Shown here: in pieces, positions 34,353-42,380 of the stretch
Layout: every line of letters starts with the position of its first letter
Numbering within the stretch: position 1 is the first letter of the stretch
NCBI RefSeq assembly: GCF_027111315.2
Contig: NZ_CP114289.2
Span: forward strand, 1,240,001-1,304,000
DNA length: 64,000 nucleotides
DNA from: Flavobacterium limnophilum
GTDB lineage: Bacteria; Bacteroidota; Bacteroidia; Flavobacteriales; Flavobacteriaceae
Direction of reading: 5' to 3'
The notes under the pieces: generated by a model
What the model was told of the DNA's origin: nothing
Seen by the model: the letters and a program-made list of their open reading frames with translations, nothing else
Databases searched by the model: none
Program-made: the position numbers and the translations under genes

Positions 34353-35419
34353 TTTTTTTCTCCATCAAAGGTGATGGAGGCAAGTTGCATCAAGCAAAGT
34401 TCAACAAGCAGTCGCTGGTTTTGACTCACTTTATACTTCAAATCGCAATCATTGGCAATTTCTATTCCTTTCAACAAGAACTCTTGTGATGCTTTTTGAC
34501 ATTGAATGGCGTACAGTTTTTGGGCTTGTTCGCCAACTTCCAACAGGGATAATGTCGAAGGAGTTTTGGATACCAATAAATCCCTGAAATGCGATGCCAA
34601 TCCAGATACGAAATGATGAGCATCAAATCCTTTGGCAAGAATATCGTTGAAAGCAATCAGTAAGTCCGGGATTTTGTTTTCCAAAATCAAGTCGGTTACC
34701 GTGATATAGGTTTCATAATCCAGCACGTTCAAGTTTTCGGTAACGGCTTGACGGGTCAAATTATTACCACAATACGAAACCACTCGGTCAAAAATAGACA
34801 AAGCATCACGCATCGCACCATCGGCTTTTTGGGCAATAATATGCAAAGCGTCGTCTTCGCAAGTTACGCCTTGGCTAAAGGCCACTTCGGCAAGATGTTC
34901 TTTGGCATCTTTAACGGTAATTCTTTTGAAATCAAATATCTGGCAACGAGAAAGTATCGTCGGAATAATTTTGTGTTTTTCGGTCGTGGCCAATATAAAA
35001 ATGGCGTGTTTGGGCGGTTCTTCCAATGTTTTCAAGAAAGCATTAAAAGCTGCCGAAGACAACATATGAACCTCGTCAATAATATAAACCTTGTATTGTC
35101 CCGTTTGCGGCGGAATCCGAACTTGGTCAATTAAATTCCTGATATCATCCACGGAATTGTTGGAAGCCGCATCCAATTCGAAAACATTGAAAGCAAAATC
35201 TTCGTTCGGATCATCATAACCAGGTTGGTTGATTTTTCGAGCCAAAATTCGGGCGCAAGTGGTTTTTCCAACACCACGAGGTCCTGTAAACAATAGGGCA
35301 GAAGCCAAGTGATTGCTTTCTATGGCGTGCAACAAAGTGCTGGTAATAGCCTTTTGTCCCACAACATCATTAAATGTTTGCGGACGATATTTACGGGCCG
35401 ATACTACAAATTGTTCCAT
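34334..35419 (-). CDS. dnaX: DNA polymerase III subunit gamma/tau, gamma-length product
   Basis: The clamp-loader ATPase, 361 aa as read. Seen: start MEQFVVSARKYRPQTF, Walker A FTGPRGVGKTT near residue 47, Walker B YIIDEVHMLS, LEEPPKHAIFILATTE, sensor 1 and SRCQ, then the domain III helices. The usual zinc-binding cysteine cluster between Walker A and B is not evident: the loop there (KINQPGYDDPNEDFAF) has no Cys, as I recall for several Bacteroidota. The frame ends EKKKLSNL at a stop just after ten A residues; the -1 frame continues as tau. This mimics the E. coli and Thermus dnaX genes, where frameshifting or slippage makes a short gamma. Confidence 0.93.
   Translation of the reverse strand: MEQFVVSARKYRPQTFNDVVGQKAITSTLLHAIESNHLASALLFTGPRGVGKTTCARILARKINQPGYDDPNEDFAFNVFELDAASNNSVDDIRNLIDQVRIPPQTGQYKVYIIDEVHMLSSAAFNAFLKTLEEPPKHAIFILATTEKHKIIPTILSRCQIFDFKRITVKDAKEHLAEVAFSQGVTCEDDALHIIAQKADGAMRDALSIFDRVVSYCGNNLTRQAVTENLNVLDYETYITVTDLILENKIPDLLIAFNDILAKGFDAHHFVSGLASHFRDLLVSKTPSTLSLLEVGEQAQKLYAIQCQKASQEFLLKGIEIANDCDLKYKVSQNQRLLVELCLMQLASITFDGEKKKLSNL
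34349..34360 (-). promoter_or_regulatory. Putative frameshift/slippage site in dnaX
   Basis: On the minus strand: G, ten A, G (GAA AAA AAA AAG in frame), which contains the A-AAA-AAG heptamer used by E. coli dnaX. Directly 5' there is GGAG, a possible internal Shine-Dalgarno-like stimulator, and a small hairpin CCATC...GATGG (about 34364-34379). A one-base backward slip or one extra A in the transcript joins the two halves. Confidence 0.6.
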
Positions 35420-35462
35420 AGATTTTTATTGGAAAGCAAATATAGGATTTTAGTTGATTTGT

Positions 35463-36125
35463 TTATTCGCTAATTTGTTTATTTGAATAAAATTTTTTCC
35501 TTGCCAAGATGAAAATGAGTGTTGAAAACAATAGCATATTGATAATCAAAGAAATGATTAGCGCTATGTCATATAATGTCTTTTTCTTATTTTCAGGAAT
35601 TTTATTTTGAGATAATTTATAGGCTCTCAATTGTTCTAACTGATAAAACCAATTTGACATTGTTTCGTTCCTAATTTTTAAATTATCTATTTCATTACTT
35701 AATGAATCAATTTTTGTGGTTCTTCTTTCTGAGGATGTAAATAATGGAATTGGTGGCAAAAATCCAGGGGGAATTTCTATGGTTTGAGATGGTAAACAAT
35801 AATTCATGTGAATTGTATTGTCTTTATTAAAATTAGCATAAACAATCCATAAATCTTTTTTAAAAGGAAAAATTTCACAATTATCATTTAATGCTTTTCC
35901 ATTTATTATTGAGGAATTATAATTTCCTTTGAAAAGTTCTATTATTTTAAAAGAATATTTTCCAGAAATAGTATCAATTTTTATTAGTTCACCATAAAAA
36001 ACTATTTCTGCATCTTTAAGTCCTTCTGAAACCATTGTCTCTCTATTGTGTGGAGGACAATCACAGGAAAAAGATTGATTAGCCCAAAAGAAAATAACTA
36101 AAATAAATAAATTGTGCAGTTTCAT
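35463..36125 (-). CDS. TIMP/NTR-like single-pass membrane protein (unknown function)
   Basis: A 220-aa protein with a signal peptide ending at ...NQSFS, so the mature chain starts CDCPPH. An N-terminal Cys-x-Cys-Pro right after the cleavage site is typical of NTR/TIMP-like folds, and the following beta-rich segment (GELIKIDTISGKYSFKIIELFKG) and later Cys residues (NDNCEIFPF, MNYCLP) fit that fold. Then come a polar, possibly coiled linker (about 135-180) and a membrane helix near residues 185-207 with a basic tail. It would be anchored in the inner membrane with the domain outside the cytoplasm. Lower GC than its neighbours. Role unknown; whether it inhibits proteases cannot be told. Confidence 0.6.
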   Translation of the reverse strand: MKLHNLFILVIFFWANQSFSCDCPPHNRETMVSEGLKDAEIVFYGELIKIDTISGKYSFKIIELFKGNYNSSIINGKALNDNCEIFPFKKDLWIVYANFNKDNTIHMNYCLPSQTIEIPPGFLPPIPLFTSSERRTTKIDSLSNEIDNLKIRNETMSNWFYQLEQLRAYKLSQNKIPENKKKTLYDIALIISLIINMLLFSTLIFILARKKFYSNKQISE

Positions 36126-36199
36126 AATTTAATATTGGATACACAATACTAAGCATTTTTCAGGAGAAATAACTTGATAATCGAAGTTAATTTTCTCAC

Positions 36200-36520
36200 T
36201 TATAAAGTATAATTTCTACATTGCTTGTCATTTCCTTCGATGCATAATTTGGCCAAAACACTGGCGGCTTGACTTTCCGAGTTTGCCGAAAATCCAGCAA
36301 CATAAACGCCCCTTTCGCCTGAATTTGAGGTTATGCCATAAACCACGGCTTCTTCATCAGGATCGGTGTCGCCATCATAGCGATAGACGTGTTCTATTTC
36401 GTAATTTTGGGGATTGTTTTGGATGGTTTCATCTTGAAGATTAAAATCGTGGATGAAACCTTTTTTATTCAATTCTTCTAAAGCTTCCGAAACGGAGGCA
36501 TAATGATAGATAGGTTTCAT
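36200..36520 (-). CDS. Small conserved Bacteroidota protein of unknown function
   Basis: A 106-aa soluble protein without signal peptide or membrane segment. Pattern: SVSEALEELNKKGFIHDFNL, EIEHVYRYDGDTDPDEEAVVYGI, then GERGVYVAGFSANSE and a C-terminal helix. I recall similar small proteins in Bacteroidota that sometimes carry the name phosphoribosylpyrophosphate synthetase, but nothing here resembles that enzyme, so that name should not be transferred. Function unknown. Stands alone on the minus strand. Confidence 0.75.
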   Translation of the reverse strand: MKPIYHYASVSEALEELNKKGFIHDFNLQDETIQNNPQNYEIEHVYRYDGDTDPDEEAVVYGITSNSGERGVYVAGFSANSESQAASVLAKLCIEGNDKQCRNYTL

Positions 36521-36608
36521 AATAAAGAGATTTATAGTTAATCCTTAAAGATAACTATTTTATTATTAAGTGGTTGTGAAAGAGTTGTTAAAGTGAAGTG
36601 ACTAAATA

Positions 36609-36638
36609 TTGGAAACGGGGTTAATTATGCTAAATTTG
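36609..36638 (+). promoter_or_regulatory. Promoter of rnpB (Flavobacterium-type)
   Basis: TTG at 36609-36611, a 19-bp spacer, and TAAATTTG at 36631-36638. This is an exact match to the Bacteroidota consensus TTG-N17-23-TAnnTTTG. The predicted transcript start, about 5 bases on, coincides with the 5' end of the RNase P RNA. Confidence 0.85.
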
Positions 36639-36641
36639 CAC

Positions 36642-36958
36642 CGCAGACCGCCTTATCGCCGCGATTATATCGGGGAGGAAAGTCCGGACACCACAGAGAA
36701 GCATAGCGGGTAACGCCCGTCGGTTTACTCTGAATTTATTTCAGAGTCGATTAGGACAAGTGCAACAGAAAGCAGGTACAGGTAATGCTGTAGTGAAACC
36801 AGGTAAACTCTATGCGGTGAAATTTCAAGTATATCGGCATTTAAGGGTGCTCGCCCGTTGTCGAAGGGTAGAAAGATGGAGCTCGCAAGCAATTGCGTGC
36901 CTAGATAAATGATAAGGCTCCAATTTATTGGGGACAGAATCCGGCTTACAGGTCTGCT
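36642..36958 (+). ncRNA. rnpB: RNase P RNA (bacterial class A)
   Basis: Catalytic RNA that removes 5' leaders from tRNA precursors. The conserved 5' block GAGGAAAGTCCGGAC lies near 36676, followed by ACAGAAAGCAGG, GTGAAACCAGGTAAACTC and GGTAGAAAGATGG. The 3' block ACAGAATCCGGCTTACAGG ends the molecule. Terminal pairing GCAGACC (36643-36649) with GGTCTGC (36951-36957) closes helix P1 and fixes the ends. A T-rich tract follows and probably terminates transcription. No tRNA gene is nearby. Confidence 0.97.
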
Positions 36959-37008
36959 TTTTTTATTTTTGGTTTTGTTTTTTTTGTAAATTTGAAATAA
37001 AAATAGTT

Positions 37009-37227
37009 ATGGACATTCAAACTTCAAAAATTGAATTAGTAAAATTGATATTAGATATCGATAACACTGAATTTTTCCAAAAAGTCACTAATTTTATAAA
37101 AAATGAAAAATCTGATTTTTGGAACGATTTAAGTGTAGCGGAACAAAATGAAATCCGAAAAGGAATTGAAGATTTAGAGCAAGGAAAGAGAATTCCATAT
37201 TCTGACTTTTTGAAAAAGATTTCTTAA
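37009..37227 (+). CDS. Antitoxin of a ParE/RelE-type toxin-antitoxin pair
   Basis: A 72-aa protein starting at the ATG at 37009. The frame is open back to 36928, but that part lies inside rnpB and is not coding. Features: MDIQTSKIELVKLILDIDN followed by acidic helices and DLSVAEQNEIRKGIEDLEQGKRIPYSDF, the typical C-terminal half of Bacteroidota antitoxins that precede RelE/ParE toxins. A TAAATTTG -7 box at 36987-36994 lies just upstream, inside the rnpB terminator T tract. The stop overlaps the toxin start by one base. It would bind and neutralise the toxin and probably repress the pair. Confidence 0.8.
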   Translation: MDIQTSKIELVKLILDIDNTEFFQKVTNFIKNEKSDFWNDLSVAEQNEIRKGIEDLEQGKRIPYSDFLKKIS

Positions 37228-37529
37228 TGGAAGTGTTTTTGTCTGACCAAGCAGAAATAAAACTTTTGCAACTCAATAATTATTTACTTTATAAATGGAA
37301 CGCAAAAGTTAGAGATGAATTTATAGAAAAACTTACCCAAAAAATAAATCAAATTTCAACACAACCTGAAAGTTGCCCACAATCTAAAAATTTTGATGGT
37401 TTGTATAAATGTGTTGTTACTAAACAAACTACGTTTTACTATAGAATTTTGTTTGATAAAAATGAAATTGAGGTTATTACAATATTTGACACAAGGCAAA
37501 ATCCTGACAAGTTAAGCAATGAAATTTAG
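37227..37529 (+). CDS. RelE/ParE-superfamily toxin
   Basis: A 100-aa protein with the compact RelE/ParE fold pattern: VFLSDQAEIKLLQLNNYLLYKWN, then a helix hairpin VRDEFIEKLTQKINQISTQPESCP, strands YKCVVTKQTTFYYRILFDKNEIEVITIFDTRQNP, and a C-terminal tail. R/K residues on the last strands match family members, but I cannot tell whether it is a ribosome-dependent mRNA interferase or a gyrase-targeting ParE type. The start ATG overlaps the antitoxin stop (TAATG). Ends 15 bp before the convergent rsmD. Confidence 0.85.
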   Translation: MEVFLSDQAEIKLLQLNNYLLYKWNAKVRDEFIEKLTQKINQISTQPESCPQSKNFDGLYKCVVTKQTTFYYRILFDKNEIEVITIFDTRQNPDKLSNEI

Positions 37530-37543
37530 AATATAAAGGAAAC

Positions 37544-38140
37544 CTATTCTTCTTCAGAATCCGAAAACAACTTTTCATCATCCATTTCTTCGTCAGTGGA
37601 TTTTCCAATTTCGAAAAAACTAAAAATCGAACCTCCATAACTTTTCTTGAACGAAAAATGAGCCAAATGGTCGAGTTTCGTGTATTTGGAATGTTCGATA
37701 ATCATCATTCCATCTTCTTGAAGTGCTTCTTTTTCGAAAACGGTCAAGACTATTTTATCAAAGGTTTTTTGATCCAAAGCATAAGGAGGATCGGCAAAAA
37801 TAATGTCGTAAGTGGCTTTGTTTCTTTCCAAAAACTGAAAAACGTCACTTTTGGTTGCGGCAATGTTAAAATCGTATTCCGCAGCAACTTGCTTGATGAA
37901 TTTTACACAACCAAAATCAGCATCGACTGAGGTAATTGGAGTGCTGCCACGAGAGGCAAATTCGAAACTGATGTTTCCGGTTCCCGCAAATAAATCCAGT
38001 ATTTTCAAGCCTTCAAAACTGAAATGATTGTTCAAAACATTGAATAATGCTTCTTTTGACATATCGGTTGTGGGGCGAACTGGAAGTCCTTTGGGCGGAA
38101 AAATACGTCTTCCTTTATATTTACCTGAAATGATTCTCAC
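37544..38140 (-). CDS. rsmD: 16S rRNA (guanine-966-N2)-methyltransferase RsmD
   Basis: A 198-aa SAM-dependent methyltransferase acting on the small-subunit rRNA. Seen: start MRIISGKYKGRRI, RPTTDMSKEALFN, SAM-binding LDLFAGTGNISFEFASRG, an acidic VDAD at the end of strand 2, and the catalytic motif ADPPY near residue 116. The C terminus carries an acidic tail DEEMDDEKLFSDSEEE. Its start overlaps the stop of the upstream DUF3822 gene (ATGA type), so the two are translationally coupled. Confidence 0.95.
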   Translation of the reverse strand: MRIISGKYKGRRIFPPKGLPVRPTTDMSKEALFNVLNNHFSFEGLKILDLFAGTGNISFEFASRGSTPITSVDADFGCVKFIKQVAAEYDFNIAATKSDVFQFLERNKATYDIIFADPPYALDQKTFDKIVLTVFEKEALQEDGMMIIEHSKYTKLDHLAHFSFKKSYGGSIFSFFEIGKSTDEEMDDEKLFSDSEEE

Positions 38141-38955
38141 GATTGGAATAAAATAAAATGTTTTTGATTTTGGGCAGTTGAAAAGGAATTGTTTTTCTGC
38201 AAATTCGATACGTCAAACAAGGAAACATTTCGAATATATTTGAAAGCCAATCGATAAAAATCGTCTTCCTCGGTAATGGTTCCCAGTAATTCCAGTTTGA
38301 AATTCTCGGGATTCATATTCAATTGTTCGGCAGTGAAAAGCAAATAGTACAGAAAATCTTCCGGCGTTTGATAATCGAAAGAATTGAATAAAAGCAACTT
38401 CTGGTTTTGGACCACAATGATTTCAAAATGTCCGGGATTGAAATTCACGATCATTTTTTTATCATCATTATTTCTAGAAGCTTCCAAAAGTTTGGCAACC
38501 AAAATACTGTTGGCGTGTTTGTAATTGAAAGAACCAAATTGGTCAATAAAGAAATTATTGATATTCACATAAGGGATGTAAACCGTATTCATTTGGTAAT
38601 TCTGGATTTCGTCAAAAGCAAAAAAATCGGTATTGAAAACCTTGGTGTTGTATTGTAAATAGCTTCCCAAGAAGTTCTCGTCAAAAAGCGGTTCTGGTAC
38701 AAATGTCGAAAGATTGTTGTTGTGAATTACCAAAATCTCGTCATACGAATCCTTTAATTCTGGATTGTTATTGAAAGCATCTCCAAACAATTCTTCTATT
38801 TTCGTGGCTTTGTGAAAGGTGTCAAAATGTACTTCATTCACGGAAAGCACCACATTATTCAAGGTGTCAAAAACACAAAATGAAAGCCCCGTCAAGGAAA
38901 CCTGAAGCGAGAGTTTTTTGTATTTTTTGTCGGTAATGGTAGTGTTAATGGACAT
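38137..38955 (-). CDS. DUF3822-family protein
   Basis: A 272-aa protein if translation starts at the ATG at 38955 (MSINTTITDKKYKKLSLQVS). A further in-frame start at 38991 would add 12 residues resembling neither signal nor domain. No signal peptide. The pattern of strands LSLQVSLTGLSFCVFD and HANSILVAKLLEASRNNDDKKMIVNF, HFEIIVVQNQKLLLFNSFDYQTPEDFLYYLLF matches a Bacteroidota family placed beside rsmD, probably with an actin/hexokinase-like fold. Function unknown; coupling to rsmD suggests co-expression only. Confidence 0.8.
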   Translation of the reverse strand: MSINTTITDKKYKKLSLQVSLTGLSFCVFDTLNNVVLSVNEVHFDTFHKATKIEELFGDAFNNNPELKDSYDEILVIHNNNLSTFVPEPLFDENFLGSYLQYNTKVFNTDFFAFDEIQNYQMNTVYIPYVNINNFFIDQFGSFNYKHANSILVAKLLEASRNNDDKKMIVNFNPGHFEIIVVQNQKLLLFNSFDYQTPEDFLYYLLFTAEQLNMNPENFKLELLGTITEEDDFYRLAFKYIRNVSLFDVSNLQKNNSFSTAQNQKHFILFQS

Positions 38956-39083
38956 GGTTGCAAACTTACAAAATTTCAATGGCAATAGCAAAAATCAATG
39001 GCAATAGCAAAGGGGTTCGCCTTAAAAAAAAGTTAGCCACGACCCGAGCGATAGCGAATAGGCGAAGCAATTACACCAATTGT

Positions 39084-39196
39084 CACTAATTTTTCTAAAA
39101 TTTAAAATAAAATTACACAAATTCTATTTGTATCAAAAATTAGTGAAATTAATAACTAGTCAAAATTCGTGTTTATTCGTGTAATTCGTGGCGAAA
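39084..39196. repeat. Dispersed intergenic repeat remnant upstream of the helicase gene
   Basis: An 11-bp perfect inverted repeat CACTAATTTTT (39084-39094) / AAAAATTAGTG (39135-39145) is followed by the phrase ATTCGTGTAATTCGTGGCG (about 39175-39193). That phrase is familiar from repeats scattered between genes in many Bacteroidota genomes. A further GC-richer palindromic fragment lies at about 39040-39068. Confidence 0.5.
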
Positions 39197-39238
39197 ACTC
39201 TTAAACTTTTTCCTTACTTTGCAGTCAAATTACACCTA

Positions 39239-40660
39239 ATGGAATCCTCCTTGTTTTATAGCCTTTTACAGAAAAAATTCCCTTTTAAACCGACGTATAA
39301 ACAGGATATATTTTTCCAAAAAATAGCTATTTTCTTGACCGAAAAAGACAACAACACGATTTTTGTCTTGAAAGGATATGCCGGAACGGGAAAAACAACC
39401 GTGATTTCGACCATCGTCAATAATTTACTCGACATCAACAAGAAATATGTTTTGCTGGCGCCAACAGGTCGTGCAGCCAAGGTAATTGCCAATTATTCGA
39501 ACAAACCTGCTTTTACGATTCACAAGAAAATTTATTTTCCCAAGAAATCTTCGGGCGGTGGTGTTTCGTTCACTTTGCAACAAAACAAACACACCAACAC
39601 GATTTTTATAGTCGATGAAGCTTCAATGATTTCCGACACAAATTCCGATTCCAAGTTGTATGAAAATGGTTCTTTGCTCGATGATTTGATTTCCTATGTC
39701 TATTCGGGCACCAATTGCAAGATGATTCTTTTGGGAGACACGGCGCAATTACCGCCAGTAAATTTAGATATAAGTCCAGCTTTGGACATTCGAACTTTGG
39801 GAATGAATTACAACAAAGAAGTAGAACACATCGAATTGGACGAAGTAATGCGTCAGGAAGAAAACTCTGGAATCTTGTATAATGCCACGGAACTTCGGGA
39901 ATTGTTGAAGGATTCCTTCATCGACGAATTCAAATTTGACCTCCAAAAATTCAAGGATATTGTCCGCTTGACGGATGGTTACGACATTCAGGATGCCATC
40001 AATTCGTCGTACAGTAATTACAGCATCGAAGACACGGCTTTCATCGTTCGATCTAATAAAAGAGCCAATCAATATAATGAACAAATCCGCACGAAAATTC
40101 TCGATAAAGAAAGCGAATTGTCCACAGGAGATTTTTTGATGGTTGTAAAAAATAATTATTTCTGGCTCAAAGATTCCGACGAAGCCGGTTTTATTGCCAA
40201 TGGCGACATTATCGAAGTATTGGAAATCTTTAATATCAAGGAATTGTACGGTTTCAAGTTTGCCAATGTCAAAATAAGAATGGTCGATTACCCCAATCAA
40301 AAACCTTTTGAAACGGTACTATTATTAGATACCATAAAAAGCGAATCACCATCCTTGACTTACGAAGAATCCAATAGATTGTATCAGGAAGTTTTGAAAG
40401 ATTATGAAGGCGAAACCAAGTTCAAGCAATTCCAAAAAGTGAAAGCCAACGAATATTTCAACGGCCTGCAAGTCAAGTTTTCGTATGCCATTACTTGTCA
40501 TAAATCGCAAGGAGGGCAGTGGAATACTGTTTTTATAGAACAACCGTATTTGCCCGACGGCATCAACAGGGATTACATTCGCTGGTTGTACACCGCTATG
40601 ACGAGAGCAAAAAATAAATTATATTTGATAGGTTTTAAGGACGAGAGTTTTGTGGAGTAA
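39239..40660 (+). CDS. RecD/Pif1-like ATP-dependent DNA helicase
   Basis: A 473-aa superfamily 1 helicase. I place the start at the ATG at 39239 (MESSLFYSLLQKKFPFKPT), since the 17 residues of the longer frame are coded by repeat-like DNA. Seen: Walker A GYAGTGKTTV near residue 50, Walker B FIVDEASMIS, LGDTAQLPPV (motif III), and at the C terminus the UvrD_C_2 signature ITCHKSQGGQW and YTAMTRAKNKLYL. It lacks RecB/RecC partners nearby, so it is a stand-alone RecD-like protein of unknown pathway, perhaps in replication or repair. Confidence 0.9.
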   Translation: MESSLFYSLLQKKFPFKPTYKQDIFFQKIAIFLTEKDNNTIFVLKGYAGTGKTTVISTIVNNLLDINKKYVLLAPTGRAAKVIANYSNKPAFTIHKKIYFPKKSSGGGVSFTLQQNKHTNTIFIVDEASMISDTNSDSKLYENGSLLDDLISYVYSGTNCKMILLGDTAQLPPVNLDISPALDIRTLGMNYNKEVEHIELDEVMRQEENSGILYNATELRELLKDSFIDEFKFDLQKFKDIVRLTDGYDIQDAINSSYSNYSIEDTAFIVRSNKRANQYNEQIRTKILDKESELSTGDFLMVVKNNYFWLKDSDEAGFIANGDIIEVLEIFNIKELYGFKFANVKIRMVDYPNQKPFETVLLLDTIKSESPSLTYEESNRLYQEVLKDYEGETKFKQFQKVKANEYFNGLQVKFSYAITCHKSQGGQWNTVFIEQPYLPDGINRDYIRWLYTAMTRAKNKLYLIGFKDESFVE

Positions 40661-40695
40661 AAATCAATAAATATATGGACGGTTTAACTCCCACC

Positions 40696-40739
40696 CAAAG
40701 CCTAGTCAAAGCCTAGTCAAAGCCTAGTCAAAGCCTAGG
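40696..40739. repeat. Short tandem repeat, 4 x 11 bp
   Basis: Four consecutive units of CAAAGCCTAGT (the last ends in G) in the gap between two genes. The 11-bp period is close to one helical turn. No coding frame crosses it. Confidence 0.8.
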
Positions 40740-40849
40740 TTGTGGTACCCCTAAAGAGGGGCTATAAATCGTGTTATTTTCTTTTCCACAAGCAACTCGT
40801 ATACAATCAAAGGACTTGAAGAAAAGAGGAAAGAATTATTATAAAATAA

Positions 40850-41686
40850 ATGGTTATGAACTCATTGAATGATTTACATAAAATATCCAGCACTTTTCCA
40901 AACACCGAAAAAATGCCGGTTTTATTTTTGGGACACGGAAGTCCCATGAATGCCATTGAGGAAAACCAATTCGTGACTGGTTTTCGTGACTTGGCCAAAA
41001 CCTTGCCGCAACCCAACGCCATTTTATGCATTTCGGCGCATTGGTTTACCAATGGAACCAAGGTCACCGCAATGGAAATGCCACGAACCATTCACGATTT
41101 TGGAGGTTTTCCGCAAGCCTTGTTCGATGTGCAATATCCTGCGAAAGGCAGTCCTGAATTAGCAGTGGAAACCAAGGAATTATTAAAACCAATTGAAGTG
41201 GAACTGGACGAACATTGGGGTTTGGATCACGGAGCTTGGAGTGTAATTAAACACTTGTATCCCGAAGCGAATGTTCCCGTAATCCAGTTGAGTATTGATT
41301 ATACCAAATCACCGCAATATCATTTTGAATTGGCCAAGAAATTAAGCGATTTACGCCGAAAAGGAATCCTGATAATTGGCAGCGGCAATATCGTTCATAA
41401 TTTGCGATTGGTCGATTTTCCTAATTTTGACAAAGACAATTACGGTTACGATTGGGCAATTGAAGCCAGGGAAACGGTAAACAATTATTTATTGGACGGC
41501 AATTTTCAACCGCTTATTGATTATGAAAAACAAAGCAAGGCTTTACAAATAGCGATTCCCACGCCAGACCATTATTTGCCCTTGATTTATACATTGGGTT
41601 TAAAAGACAAAACCGAAGAATTAAGTTTGTTCAATGACAAATTAGTGGCGGGTTCCTTGAGTATGACTTCGGTGAAGATTATGTAA
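40850..41686 (+). CDS. DODA/LigB-family extradiol dioxygenase (YgiD-like)
   Basis: A 278-aa metal-dependent dioxygenase of the class III extradiol family. Seen: zinc/iron ligands in FLGHGSPMN (His), CISAHWFTNG (His), and GLDHGAWSVIKHLYP (His), plus GSGNIVHNLRL and a final PTPDHYLPL. The closest named relatives are 4,5-DOPA dioxygenase extradiol enzymes such as E. coli YgiD. The physiological substrate in this organism is unknown. A second Met two codons on could be the true start. Preceded by the 11-bp tandem repeat. Confidence 0.9.
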   Translation: MVMNSLNDLHKISSTFPNTEKMPVLFLGHGSPMNAIEENQFVTGFRDLAKTLPQPNAILCISAHWFTNGTKVTAMEMPRTIHDFGGFPQALFDVQYPAKGSPELAVETKELLKPIEVELDEHWGLDHGAWSVIKHLYPEANVPVIQLSIDYTKSPQYHFELAKKLSDLRRKGILIIGSGNIVHNLRLVDFPNFDKDNYGYDWAIEARETVNNYLLDGNFQPLIDYEKQSKALQIAIPTPDHYLPLIYTLGLKDKTEELSLFNDKLVAGSLSMTSVKIM

Positions 41687-41810
41687 GGGGTTTTGTGGGA
41701 AAATGGTATATTTGAATAAAAATAATTTAGATTAAATATTCTCTTTAATAATGATATGAATATTTATGAGTTATTGCAGCAATTATAAAACGTAAAAAAG
41801 ATAAATAATT

Positions 41811-42344
41811 ATGATGATAGACCAAATAATTAGCTTTTTAAAAAATGATATTAGAGGATTAATCATCCTTGCAATTTCAACTAGTATTATTTCTTCTTTA
41901 ATTTATGACATAGCTAAAAAACAATATATTAGAATCAATTTATTAGTTAGAAAGAAAATTTTATTTAGCCAATTAGAGGGTTTTTTCCATAGAGTTGGGA
42001 TTGGATATGCATCTGGTTTTGCTCATAATTCTTCATATAAACAAATCTTTATCACTGGAGATATGATTATACAAATAATTTTGCAGATATCTAAAATAAT
42101 AATCTCTTTCCTAATATTCATCTCGTTAAGTGTATTAATAGGACAGCCATTTAATTGGATATTCGTAATTATACTTTCATTCATAGTGACTTTTCAATAT
42201 AAATCATTAAAAAAATATTTAGAAATGTATGAAACAATTGAAGAACAGGTCTTTGGTAAAGAGTTTCATATAGAAAAGGAAAAATATTTTAAAGAAATTA
42301 TAGAGGAAAAGTTTGGTATCAAGAATAAAACTAAAGAAGAGTAA
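41811..42344 (+). CDS. Membrane protein of unknown function
   Basis: A 177-aa protein with hydrophobic segments at about 13-33, 83-107 and 111-130 and a charged C-terminal helix rich in Lys and Glu. No family motif recognised. The base composition is more AT-rich than the flanking genes, and together with the repeat remnant just after it this suggests an accessory gene, possibly acquired. Likely an inner-membrane protein. Confidence 0.6.
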   Translation: MMIDQIISFLKNDIRGLIILAISTSIISSLIYDIAKKQYIRINLLVRKKILFSQLEGFFHRVGIGYASGFAHNSSYKQIFITGDMIIQIILQISKIIISFLIFISLSVLIGQPFNWIFVIILSFIVTFQYKSLKKYLEMYETIEEQVFGKEFHIEKEKYFKEIIEEKFGIKNKTKEE

Positions 42345-42380
42345 AATTAAAATATTAGCAAGTCTAGATGTTTCCCCCAG

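Noticed and set aside
36928..37008. N-terminal extension of the antitoxin reading through rnpB
   Set aside because: This stretch is the conserved 3' end and terminator of RNase P RNA; the ATG at 37009 has a promoter box just upstream.
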